Below, in pieces: positions 45,780-56,162 of a stretch of 64,000 bases of DNA. Location: positions 2,542,001 to 2,606,000 of the forward strand of contig CM074699.1 of assembly GCA_037367355.1 (NCBI GenBank), in the 5' to 3' direction. The position numbers and the translations under genes were made by a program. This stretch comes from Neoscytalidium dimidiatum (taxonomy: Eukaryota > Ascomycota > Dothideomycetes > Botryosphaeriales > Botryosphaeriaceae). Position 1 is the stretch's first letter. The number at the start of each line of letters is the position of its first letter. The notes under the pieces were generated by a model. It did no database searches. It was not told the DNA's origin and worked only from the letters and a program-made list of their open reading frames with translations.

Positions 45780-46962
45780 TTTGAATTATGGGAGGCAGCC
45801 GGCTGCCAACTGCCGCGCGCGTGCCCAGCGCACTGGAAAGTATAACGGCCTGCAGCGCATACATGAGCAGTTCATGCTGCGACAATGAGCAACAAGGCAA
45901 CAAAGCTTCGCGCCATGATTGACTATGAATGGTCGATAGGAATATCCCCGGAGTTCGCCGGGGCTACGCTCATGTCAAGCAGTGCTGCTTCGGGTAAAGG
46001 AGGGCAGGCGTGGCGGAACGTGCCTGGATTTTACGTTCAACGGTCGCAGAGGTTGGCGGGACGCGGTTCGGGGCGATAACAACCTGACAGCATGCAAGTC
46101 AGCAAGCCTCGCCGCCGGGCTGCATCTGGACATGCAAATTGACATGCTTGACTCAGGATTTACGAGACCAATTTCGATCGAGAGGGCGCTCTCGCGGTAT
46201 GTGAAGCACAATGATGGACACCGGCAATGCTGCATTACATTTCTTCTGCAATTCTCTACTCTACTTCCAACAATAGAAGTTCCAACGCGCGTGTCCTTGG
46301 TTGACTTTGTTTAAATGAACAAGCTCTGTGAGAAGTGGGCAGCTACAGAGCTGCTCCCTGAAAGTTGATCTGGGCTATATTATAAGCTTAAGCAGTGGGC
46401 CTCACACCCCAGGTCCTAGCCGCTTTAGAGAACCGGCGTGATCCGGCTGCGCCCTAGAGAAAGCTACTGATTCAGGGCCGACCTCAATTCCCCTCTCCGC
46501 GCCGAAAGCACCTCAGCTCGAGCCAGACTCCTAGTGGATTGTCTAGCTCCTTGTCGGGCTGTTTGCGGGCGCACGGCACGACACGAGGCGCTCTTTAGGC
46601 TGCTACTATGGAGCTCTGGACAGCGCCCCCTGCAGCAGGCAGCAAGCTGGCGTCGGTGAATGGTGGGACGAGCACGCGCGAAAGACATGCGCCGTGCGAG
46701 TGACATGGATGCATGTCGCGCCACGGATGAACTCATTTGGTTTAGGCGTTGAACCTTGGGAGCAAGCCACGCATATATTCTGCCGGCCGGGAATCTGGAA
46801 GGATGCTCTTTGACTTGACGTCTCAAACACGCCCCTCTCAGCCGCCATTGCCTATTTAATAGCTTGACCTCGTCTTGGTCCAGCTCGTTCAGAGTCTCCC
46901 GCCGCTTTTGCTTCTTCGCAGGACACAACTCACCCTCCCAACTCAATCACCCACTTCTCATC
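45780..46962. other. intergenic region with CFEM promoter
   Basis: About 1.2 kb with no supported gene. A TATTTAAT element lies at 46853-46860, about 105 bp before the CFEM start codon, followed by a CT-rich leader. Confidence 0.5.
46853..46860 (+). promoter_or_regulatory. TATA-like element of the CFEM gene
   Basis: TATTTAAT about 105 bp upstream of the start codon, followed by pyrimidine-rich sequence. The spacing suits an inducible fungal promoter. No experiment supports it. Confidence 0.45.
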
Positions 46963-47768
46963 ATGCGCGTCTCCGCTCTCGCAGCCATCCTCGGCTACAG
47001 CAGCTTCGCTCTCGCCCAGACCCAGCTCCTCCCTCAGTGCGCTGTGAGTTATTTTTTTCCCCCCCTCCTTTTCCTAGTTTCCAGCCGCCAATGGAAGACG
47101 CTCTCTTGCTATCGAAGCTTCAGAGCTACCATTGGCCGCCGCACTCGCCTACCGCCACCCCTCGCATCCGCAATCGTGCAGAGCCCACAGCTCGATCCAC
47201 CCGGAACATGATCCAGAGCTGACCTCGTCCGATTCCCAACAGCAAGCATGTGTTGGCACCGACTTCGGCGGTTGCGGCTCGCTTGATGTCAAGTGCATCT
47301 GCTCCAACAAGGATCTGCTTGCAGGCCTGGCCTGCTGCGTGTCGACCGGCTGCAATGCTGGGGACCAAGAGAGTACGTTGACACGCCCCCACCCCATTCA
47401 TAGGCATTGGGGGCCGATTGTGACACTGACGCGTGCACCTAGCCGTCATCAACTTTGCGCAGAACCTGTGCCGCCCCCAAGGCGTAAGCGACCTTCCCAC
47501 TACGGCCACCTGCGCTTCCAGCGCCGCCTCCACCGCCACCGGATCCGCAACTGCAACTGCAACGGCCTCGAGCGCTGCGAGCGCGTCCGCGTCCGCCACT
47601 GGCTCGGCCACCTCTGCTGCATCCAGCGCGGCCAGCGGGGCGAGCTCCGCTGCCAGCTCCGCGGCGTCGGCGGCGACTACGGCCGGCAGCGGCGCCGGTA
47701 TGTGCCAGGGCAACGCAGCGGGCATGGGATTCGGTCTTGTGCTTGCTGGTCTGCTTGGTGCGCTCTAG
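46963..47768 (+). CDS. CFEM-domain GPI-type surface protein
   Basis: Three exons, 46963-47043, 47243-47372 and 47443-47768, give 178 residues. Residues 1-18 are a signal peptide (MRVSALAAILGYSSFALA). The CFEM domain spans about 25-90 with the canonical Cys series: QCA, ACV, GGC, an Asp-containing SLDVKCIC, ACC, TGC and NLC. It carries one extra Cys next to the sixth. The Asp three residues before the fourth Cys is the residue that can coordinate haem iron in this family. The rest is Ser/Ala/Thr-rich and presumably O-glycosylated, ending in a hydrophobic stretch (GMGFGLVLAGLLGAL) typical of a GPI signal. Likely roles are cell-wall structure, iron/haem acquisition or host interaction; the sequence does not choose between them. 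Intron 1 (199 bp) is long for this window. Confidence 0.88.
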
Positions 47769-48268
47769 GTGGTTACATGGAAGGAGGGAATTGGTCGGTT
47801 GGAAGGCTGAATAGCTTTGGGGAAGGAAACTGGGAAGGCTTGACTTTATACCACTTTATGCGAGGCAGTCAATCGGGGAAGGGTTTCTGAGTGTGTCCTG
47901 CACGCCCGCGGCTGCTGCTTTTCGCGTCTACTGTAATTGAGCACGAATATTCCTCAGATTTCATCGCGTCCGGTTAGTGACAAAGACTCTGCTTCAAGTA
48001 CGTCTTATCGACAAGTGTAAATGGTTTGTTTGATGAGATATGAAAAGACAATACATAACCGTCCGCAGCTTGCGGGTGTGCCTGGATCGATATGGTCTTG
48101 GCGGCAAGTTTTGCCGACATTCACCGCCTTTGTGCTTAGCGAAAACCCCCCACACGGCCAGGCGAGCAAATTGGCCGGATCTACTCTTGCTCTTTCTCAC
48201 TCGAAAGGACGACAACGACAACCCTTCCGACACAGTCCCTATCCTAGAAGACCCGCTTCTCGCCCATC
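47769..48268. other. intergenic region, CFEM 3' end and rpl38 promoter
   Basis: 500 bp between two plus-strand genes. Nothing specific beyond a pyrimidine-rich stretch just before the rpl38 start, common in ribosomal-protein promoters. Confidence 0.5.
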
Positions 48269-48983
48269 ATGCCTTCCGAGGTCTCCGACATCAAGCAGTT
48301 CATCGAGATCTGCCGCCGCAAGGACGCTTCCTGTACGTTTTCCCCCCACACCGGACCATAATATTCTTTGCCGTATGGGTGAGGACCCAATGGCAATGGA
48401 CTGGAGGTGCGCAGCGATCGTGTGAGCGAGCAATGGGATGGGCCTTCGAGGTTTGCCTTGAGACTAGGTGGGTGACGCGAACAGTGAGCACCAGCGGCCA
48501 ACGTTTTGTGATTGTCGCTGGGAACACTGTCAGCTCTCAACTCTGGTTACTGGCCCACCCTGAGGAGGATGAGTCAAAAAATCGCTGCGCAACCGCCCGA
48601 CCGGAATTCCATTGGAACCACCTATTGAAGTCATATGGCCAAGCAAAGTGATGTTGTTTTGCGATGGATCGGTTCACTGACGTCGGTCTTCCCGCTACAG
48701 CTGCGCGCATCAAGAAGAACAAGAAGAGCAACCAGACCAAGTTCAAGGTCCGGTGCCACCGCTACCTGTACACTCTTGTTCTCAAGGACTCCGACAAGGC
48801 CGAGAAGCTCAAGCAGTCCCTTCCTCCGGGTACGTAACTATATCCCTGGCACGGTGATGTCGCTCGGATCTAGGCGATAATGAATGGAGGAAAGAAATCA
48901 AGGACGATCGCTAATATCATCATGCAGGTCTTACCATCACTGACGTTCCCAAGAAGAACGCCAAGGGCAAGCGCACCGCATAA
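48269..48983 (+). CDS. rpl38: 60S ribosomal protein eL38
   Basis: Three exons, 48269-48332, 48701-48829 and 48928-48983, give 82 residues, the normal eL38 size. The sequence starts [20 protein letters not shown], continues [20 protein letters not shown] and ends with [18 protein letters not shown]. No continuous open frame covers it because exons are short and intron 1 is 368 bp. Both joins keep the frame (phases 1 and 1). eL38 is a structural protein of the large subunit. The long first intron is usual for ribosomal-protein genes and may carry regulatory information. Confidence 0.97.
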
Positions 48984-50210
48984 ATGCATTGAAAGAGGAG
49001 AAAGGTGCAGTGGTAGGACGATGATCATGATGGCGGGGTTTTGAGTGAGAAAAGTCGGCCGGGAGAAAAGGCCCGGACGCGGCTGCGGAAATCCTCCTGA
49101 ACCGAGAGGTTTCTTGCGGTTTTTTATCAAAATCATAGAGGCTGGAAATAGCTTCGACACCCGGCGTTCATCAATGGGATAAACTGTGTCACGGTTCAGC
49201 CAACTTCTTTTTTGCCTTCGCTTCTGGTCCATACTACCGGTGATTTCTGGAATTCGAATCACCTGAGGGTGTTGCGATTGTGACGATTTCGATCTAATTT
49301 TGAGGCTATTGATTTGGCAAGCACAGTAACTGATACAGTTCCGTAGAGATGGGTATACTCAGGGGACGGATCTGACTCCGGCTTGCCATTCAATAATCAC
49401 ATCATCTCAGGCGCATTCAAGCAATACCGAAGGTCGGTAAACTCAGGATTACACCCTCACACGAATTTTAAAAATGAAATCCTCCGAATCGAAGTCCCAC
49501 GATCACTACTTCTCCGATAGCAAGGTCGAAGTGCATGAGTTCTGTTGCGGAGCCCCAACAGATGCAAGGAAGAGCATAAAGGTTCAGTTTATGATCAAGC
49601 TCATGGTTCTCATGCCCGTTATTCTCCAGGTTGCAATTATGGTTTTTCCAAGGCTGTCTCTTCTTTCAGACCCAGGCCTAGGAGTGAGAATACTCGCCAC
49701 CGCAAGCAACCTAGACCACATCCCCTTCATCAAGGACATTGGCACAAGCTTTAGGCTAGTCCCTCACCATTTGCTCTGCCGGTACATGGTCATGGGCCAC
49801 CCTCAAGAGACGTAAGGTCTGTAAGGCAGTCACCATGAGTCTATTGCACAGAGCATGCACGAAAGCCGAGCGTCTCTTTGTTCTCATTGATTTCAACAGA
49901 ACCATTCTCAGTAGAAAAGAGGCTGGAATGGCATTGAAAGGGTTCTCTTTATCATGTCCCTATTTTTAGACGCGGTAACAAGGCGATCTAACGAATAGCC
50001 TTTCCTTGAAAAGATTCATTGACGAACAATACTACACAGCTGGGGAGAATCCTCAAGATGCGTAGTATAAGATGACAATCTATCCAGACCAGGCAATGAC
50101 CAGACCAGAACACACGATCGTTCCGCGAAATATCCCACACTCGTTTTTGATCACTTCAAATCACAAAAAATTTGCACAGTAAGTACAGCTGTCAGCACAC
50201 CACTGTAAGT
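48984..50210. other. intergenic region with a doubtful ORF
   Basis: About 1.2 kb without a convincing gene. A 113-codon frame at 49474-49815 starts MKSSESKSHDHYFSDSKVEV and turns hydrophobic (MIKLMVLMPVILQVAIM). Another overlapping register is also open, so I do not call it. Sequence just before 50211 has several possible 3' splice acceptors. Confidence 0.4.
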
Positions 50211-50306
50211 ATGTCAAGCTGGAGATGCTGCTGGTGCTTTAAGCCCCAGCCGGGCAAGGGTTCTTGCTCGAGCTGCGGCCACGGTAGATGTGTCTACTGC
50301 AACTAG
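50211..50306 (+). CDS. Cys-rich 31-residue micro-ORF (zinc-ribbon-like)
   Basis: ATG at 50211, TAG at 50304. The 31 residues hold eight Cys in a paired layout: WRCCWCF near the N-terminus, then GKGSCSSCGHGRCVYCN. The W-x-C-C-x-C, then CxxCGHxRCxxC arrangement resembles a zinc-binding module I recall at one end of many small, uncharacterised ascomycete proteins. The frame is open upstream to 50151 without another ATG, and AG acceptors are present there, so this may be the last exon of a longer gene or a remnant rather than a complete protein. Confidence 0.4.
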   Translation: MSSWRCCWCFKPQPGKGSCSSCGHGRCVYCN

Positions 50307-51227
50307 CTAGTTAGATGGTGAGACGAAGATTCTCTCATTACGTCAGCTTCTATATATGGTTTTAGATACATTCCTCAATCCACAAAGACTCTGTCACGCA
50401 AACATGTATCTGTGAAAAAAACTATGGCTCTCGGCGATTGGAAAGGACGTGGATTATCTTCATGGAGCTTGAAATGTTGAACCTCGCGTGCTCGCCTTCG
50501 GCAGAGATTGAGGCACAGGTAGACGGTAAAGGTAATCTCGCGTCGGACTTCGTACTGGAAAAGGATCTGTCTTCAGGTTTCCCATAGGTGTCGCCTCCGG
50601 AAATTAACGTAAAAGTGTCATATACGCCGCACGGTGATGGTCGATCGACTGTAGTCGCACCGCGCTCTCGCAATTGAAAAGTATCATCACAGACAGCAGA
50701 CTAATAGGGCAAACAATGGCGTCGTCTAACGATGGCGTCACAAGGGCGGCGACGGCAGTCGCGGCTCCACGCCTGGTGTTTGATCAGCGACGGGGACACG
50801 TTCGACGTGGACCAAGCTCGGGGCCACAGCAGCTCTCGTGCAGCAGCTTCCGCAACGGGGCGCTACGCCAGCGGTCGCTGCTGCTAGGCAGTCTTGGATG
50901 TACCCTTTGCCCCTGAATGCGTTCGTACACCTCGCATTCTGCGATCAAAAGCGCCGTCGTATCCGCAAGTTGCAGCGCCGCGAAGAAACAGGAAGGAGAT
51001 CAACGGTTCGGGGAGCCAAAGGAACAGCTGTCAACACTCCGCAGGCCAATCACCGCCCGAGGCCGCCGACCACCGAGCTATACGATACCAGAGGTACCCG
51101 CACTGCACAGTTCCGTTACGCATTCCGCCCAGTGGTTGCGCGCGTGTGAAAATTCCCCGGGGCCCCGCCCACTTTACGCTCCTTTTGTATAATTTTTTTT
51201 TTCTCTGGGCTTTGAATTCGTGTCCAT
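50307..51227. other. intergenic region upstream of GH47 gene
   Basis: About 920 bp. A TATAATTTTTTTTTT stretch at 51187-51201 lies just before the GH47 start codon at 51228 and may serve as a TATA element. Other open frames here are short and unsupported. Confidence 0.45.
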
Positions 51228-53592
51228 ATGAACATTAACCGCGACCCGTTCGGCCTGCGCCCGTCCATCGCCCCCAAGAACGCGTTTTCGGTCCTGCAGC
51301 AGACGGCATCGCGCTCCGCCGCCAAGTACTCGCAGAAGATCGTCGAGAGCGGCCAGCAGGCCCTGCAATCCGGCCGCCAGGCCCTCGAGGACGTGACCAG
51401 CAGCGACCAGTGGGCCTCCGTCCAGCAAACCGCGACCGACGCCATGTCGTTCGCCGTCCCGCGCAACGTGCCGCAGTTCGACGGCCCGCAGCGCCGCTTC
51501 GAAGACGCCGCCTGGCCGAGCTCCGGCCGCTCGCGCTTCCCGGACAATGGAGGTGGAGGTGGCGGGGGCGTCGCAGTCGCGAGCAGCAGCAGCAGCAGCA
51601 GCAGCAGTGCCGCGGCGGCGGCCGGCCCCCAGACCATGACGGACCGCCTGGGCGGCATGTTTGGCGACGGGAAGGAGCTGCCCATGTACAAGGACAAGCC
51701 GTACAACTATGCGGGCTCCTCGCGGAGAGGCTGGTTCCGCCGCCGCCGCTCCCTGGCCTTCGCCGTCTTCGCCGTCTTCGTCTTCCTGTACTGGTTCGGA
51801 TTGTTTTCCGGCTCCGAGGAGAATAAGGGGGCGGGCAAGACGGGGGCGGGCTTGTTCAGCGGCATGATGTCGGGGAAGTCGTCGTCGGCGGTCGTCAATT
51901 GGGACGAGCGGCGCGAGCGGGTGAGGGACGCGTTCAAGATCAGCTGGGAGGCGTATGAGAAGTACGCTTGGGGTACGTCGTGAGGGCCTCTTTCGCGCGA
52001 TGGGTCGAGGTTCAGTCCCCCGGAGCTTCCCCCGTGCCAGAGATAGCTAACAGTTTCGTTTTCGCTGCGCGCATCCAGGCTACGACGAGTTCAAGCCCGT
52101 CTCGAAAAAGGGCCGCCAGATGGTGCCGGGCGGCATGGGCTGGATAATCGTGGACGCGCTCGACACCCTCATCCTGATGAACTTGACGACCCAGCTCACC
52201 CACGCGCGGGAGTGGGTGTCGACTTCCCTGACGTACGAGAAGGATCACGATGTCAACACTTTCGAGACGACCATCCGGATGTTGGGCGGTCTGCTCGCCG
52301 CGCACTATCTGTCTACGGAATTCCCACACTATGCGCCCATCGCCGTTGCAGAAGGGTCGGGCGGCGAGGATCTCTACCTGGAGAAGGCGACCGATCTTGC
52401 GGACCGCCTGCTGGGAGCGTACGAGTCGAAATCGGGCATCCCGTACGCCAGCATCAACCTCAAGACCGGCGAGGGTATTCCTTCGCACGCCGACGGCGGC
52501 GCATCGTCGACTGCTGAGGCGACTAGTCTGCAGCTGGAGATGAAGTACGTCGCAAAGCTCACCGGCGAGACCAACTACTGGGAGAAGGCGGAGAGGATAA
52601 TGAAGATTGTCGATGATCTGGAGCCCGAGGATGGCCTCGTACCGATCTTCATCAACCCTGATCGCGGCATTTTCCAAGGCTCGAACGTCCGGGTGGGCAG
52701 CCGCGGAGACTCGTACTACGAGTATTTGATCAAGCAGTATCTGCAGACGTCTAAGCAGGAGCCGGCCTACCTTGAAATGTGGGAGGAGTCCCTGTATGGC
52801 ATGCGCAAGCACTTGATTGCGTATTCTGCTCAGGCGAACCTGACGGTTCTTGGAGAGCGCCCAAGTGGATTGGATGGCAAGCTCTCGCCCAAGATCGACC
52901 ACTTGGTTTGCTTCCTGCCGGGGACGATTGCATTGGGTGCGACGGAAGGCAAGACGCTTGCTGAGGCGCGCAAGAGCCCTTCATGGGGCAAGAAGCAGGA
53001 AGATGACATGGAGCTCGCACGCGAGTTGACGAAGACTTGTTGGGGTATGTACAAGGTGGCGGCCACGGGCCTTGCGCCGGAGATCACGTACTTCAAGGTC
53101 GACGATCCCCCACGCATGTGGGAGGATTACGCCGACAAGGTGACGAGCCCAGCGGAACTGGACGACAACAACGAAGGGAACTGGAAATCCGACTACGACA
53201 TCAAGCCGGCAGACAGGCACAACCTGCAGCGACCGGAGACGGTGGAGTCGCTGTTCTACATGTGGCGCATCACGGGCGACAACAAGTACCGTGAGTGGGG
53301 CTGGGAGATGTTCCAGGCCTTTGTCAAGCACACGCTCGTCGAGGACGGCAGCGGGTTCACCTCTATCAACGACGTGACGAAGATCCCTCCGCCCACCCGC
53401 GACAATATGGAGAGCTTCTGGCTGGCCGAGACTCTCAAGTACTTTTACTTGCTGTTCGGCCCGGATGATGTGCTGCCCCTTACTGACGTCGTTCTCAACA
53501 CCGAGGCCCATCCGCTCCCTCGATTCGAGCTGGGTAAGCTGTTCAAGACTGGATGGGAGAGGAAGCCAAGGACGAAGAGAGGATCGCCTTAA
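51228..53592 (+). CDS. GH47 alpha-1,2-mannosidase (type II membrane)
   Basis: Two exons, 51228-51972 and 52079-53592, give 752 residues. A long hydrophilic N-terminus (1-170, with poly-Gly at about 108-114 and poly-Ser at 119-127) precedes RRRR and a single TM helix at about 175-193, giving type II topology. The GH47 (alpha/alpha)7 barrel follows: FKISWEAYEKYAWGYDEF, FETTIRMLGGLLAAHYLS, HLVCFLPGTIALG, RPETVESLFYMWRITGD, and TEAHP near the end, whose Thr binds the catalytic Ca2+. Class I mannosidases trim Man9GlcNAc2 in the ER/Golgi during N-glycan maturation and glycoprotein quality control. The ~170-residue cytosolic tail is much longer than in yeast Mns1. An internal start closer to the TM is conceivable, but no Met fits well. 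Confidence 0.93.
51582..51607. repeat. AGC triplet repeat (coding poly-Ser)
   Basis: About eight AGC codons in the cytosolic tail of the GH47 protein, next to a GGT/GGC-coded poly-Gly run. Confidence 0.9.
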
Positions 53593-54430
53593 AATGTAAT
53601 CTGGATGTATCAACTGTTAATTGGAAGAGTGTGGGAGGGATTGGTTGCTTGTGTGTATCGGGTCTTTATAGGATAGCATCTTTCACCGGCGCCTTTGTTT
53701 GTTTATTTGGAAGCGGGGATCCAGCATAGAGATATCATTCCATTACCTGTCCCATCGTCCCCGCTCGTCCTTTTCTTTCGTCGCCTTCTAGTTCAGCGAT
53801 CGGGGGACTACACGCTCTGCACCTTGATGTCGGTGAGCTCACGAGCGACGAAATCGGCGATGATTCGGGATAAAGCATAGCGAGAGAGGCCAGCCGCCCC
53901 CAATCTCCGCAACTCACCTCCGAGATCGACGAGTTGGACCAGAACCAAGCTTCCATGCGTCCGGCGAGCCGTCGTGCGTCATCACTTGGGCCCGGCAATC
54001 ATGTTGTCTGGAGAATGGCTTTCCGCTATCAAATATGGGGGGCTTCGGTCCTCCGATTGCGGATCATATCTTTTCCTCACTGCTTTTCGAGTCAGTGCAT
54101 TGCGTTGTCTCGCACAATCTCTCTCCGCGTGGTCCAACATCTACCACCGAAGTCGGCATAACATAATCGGTAACTCGGGTTACTTTGTATTCTGTGGCAA
54201 TATATCTGAGTAGTGTAGTCTCTTTCATCCTCTCCTGGTTCGGGACGTAAAAGCGGCTGTAGTGTGCGAATAGCAACTGGTGGTTGCTCGGGTTGATTTC
54301 TAACTGGCATCTCGAGAAAGGTACGTACATATCTTCAACCTCCTCCTTCCCACCTGAACGTATATCTGAACTTTTGGTAGCATCCAATTTCGACCATTCT
54401 ACCAATTGGTAGAGCAAAAACCACAAAACA
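53593..54430. other. intergenic region
   Basis: About 840 bp between two plus-strand genes. Nothing recognised. The start codon of the next gene sits in a good context (AAAACAATGG). Confidence 0.5.
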
Positions 54431-54994
54431 ATGGCACCCCCAACCTCCACCGAGCACGACCTCAACTGTCTCACCATCGCTGAGCTCGAGGCCATAGCGC
54501 GCGACAAGATGGACAAGCAGACGCGGGACTACTACAACGAGGTACGTCACTCACCCATCTCATCTCCTCTCCCCTCCTCTTCCCATCCACTTACGCGAAA
54601 GTCTTTCTGCCCGCGGCAGGGCGCCGACGCCAACACCACCCTCCGCGACAACCTGACCGCCTACGCCAAATACCGCATCCGCCCGCGCGTCCTCCGCGAC
54701 ATCTCCCGGATCGACACGAGCGCGCCCGTCCTGCCCTCCCCTCCCTCTTCTTCTCTTTCTCTGTCTTCTTCTTCTTCTCCTTCTCCTTCCTGCTCCTCCC
54801 CCTTCCGCTCCGCCATCCCCCTCGGCGCCGCCCCGACCGCGATGCAGCGCCTCGCCCACGGCGACGGCGAGCTCGCCACCGCGCGCGCCTGCGCCCGCGC
54901 CGGCGTCGCCATGGGCCTGTCGTCGTTCAGCACGACGTCGCTCGAGGACGTGGCGGCGGCCGCGCGCGACGAGTGCGCGAAGATGGCGGGGCGG

Positions 54995-55026
<32 letters not shown>

Positions 55027-55885
55027 GCGCACCATCCCGCTGGTGCTGCAGCTGTACCTGCTCGAGGACAGGGCGGCGAGCAGGGCGTTGGTGGAGCGGG
55101 CGAGGCGGGCCGGGTACGCGGCCGTGTTCCTGACGGTCGACACGCCGGCGTTGGGGCGGCGGAACGGCGAGATCAGGAATGCGTTTGGGTTGCCGGGGCA
55201 TTTGAGGATTGCGAATTTCGAGGGGAAGGGGGCGGGGAAGGGGAATGAGGAGGAGGCGGAGAAGGAGGAGAAGGAGGAGGAGGAGGAGGAGGAGGTGGTG
55301 GTGGTTAGCCGGCCGGGGTATTGGGATGAGGAGAGGGGGGAGAGGGTGAAGCCGGTGGGGCCGGTGCGGTTTCATACGCATGCGGCGAATCCGACGCTCG
55401 TGTGGGAGCGCGATCTCAAGTGGTTGAAGGAGGTGTGCGGGGACGGGATGCAGGTGTGGGTGAAGGGCGTGGCGACGGGGGATGATGCGTTGTTGGCGTT
55501 GGAGCATGGAGTGGATGGGATCGTGGTGAGCAATCATGGTGGGAGGCAGTTGGATGGCGCGATGGCGACGCTGGACGCGCTGCCGGAGGTGGTGGAGGCG
55601 GTGAAGGGCCGGATCCCCGTGCATGTGGATGGCGGGATTAGGCATGGGACGGACGTTTTCAAGGCGCTGGCATTGGGCGCTGATTTCTGTTGGATCGGTA
55701 GGCCGGTGCTCTGGGGGTTGGCGTATAAGGGCCAGGAAGGGGTGGAGCTATGTTTGAAGCTGTTGAGGGACGAGATTAAGTTGTGTATGGGTTTGGCGGG
55801 GACGGTGAAGGTTGAGGATATCACGAGGGATTATTTGGTTAGGGTTGATAGGGATGGGTTTCCTGTAAGACTGAGTAAGTTGTAA
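54431..55885 (+). CDS. FMN-dependent alpha-hydroxy-acid oxidase/dehydrogenase
   Basis: Two exons, 54431-54541 and 54620-55885, with a 78-bp intron (divisible by 3, so retention would not shift the frame), give 458 residues. The TIM-barrel FMN family is clear: APTAMQRLAHGDGE, GLSSFSTTSLEDVA, LQLYLLEDR, VFLTVDTPALGRRNGEIRN, VKGVATGDDALLALEHGVDG, the catalytic SNHGGRQLDG (His343) and HVDGGIRHGTDVFKALALGA (FMN phosphate site). Members oxidise L-lactate, glycolate or similar 2-hydroxy acids; the substrate cannot be read here. There is no N-terminal cytochrome b5 domain, so it is not flavocytochrome b2. Oddities are a Ser-rich segment replacing the usual 'FGHKIPFPIGV' strand region, a GGC-coded poly-Gly (about 168-178) and a Glu/Lys-rich insert after RIANFEG. 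Confidence 0.9.
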
Positions 55886-56162
55886 GGAGTGAGTTATTCG
55901 TGTTTGACGTGCAATTGGATTCGGCTCTGATGCTAGATCCATTGTGGAATGCCTTTTTGGCATGAATCTTTGCCTTCAATTTCCTCTGTTCGGGCATTGA
56001 CGCCAGTATACTCTCGTTTTTGGTGTTCATCAGCATTTCGCTACTCGTATAATAAGCCACAGCCCTATGGATACGAGCCCGACTGTTTACGCTTGGGGAG
56101 CCTGATTGAGCGCTGAACGAACGACGAACGTGCTTCTTTCCTACTAATATCAGCAAGTCCTA

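Noticed and set aside
48640..48690. C/D snoRNA-like GTGATG...CTGA pair in rpl38 intron 1
   Set aside because: The boxes are imperfect and only ~30 nt apart, with no C'/D' pair or terminal stem.
49245..49262. TTCGAATC resembling a tRNA B-box
   Set aside because: No matching A-box, acceptor stem or cloverleaf around it.
49474..49815. 113-codon ORF starting MKSSESKSHDHYF
   Set aside because: Two registers are open over the same DNA and no family was recognised. Kept only as a possible upstream part of the Cys-rich micro-ORF.
54560..55645. 361-codon minus-strand ORF opposite the FMN oxidase
   Set aside because: It is the antisense shadow of a GC-rich coding sequence, dominated by His, Arg and Leu runs opposite conserved motifs of the real gene.
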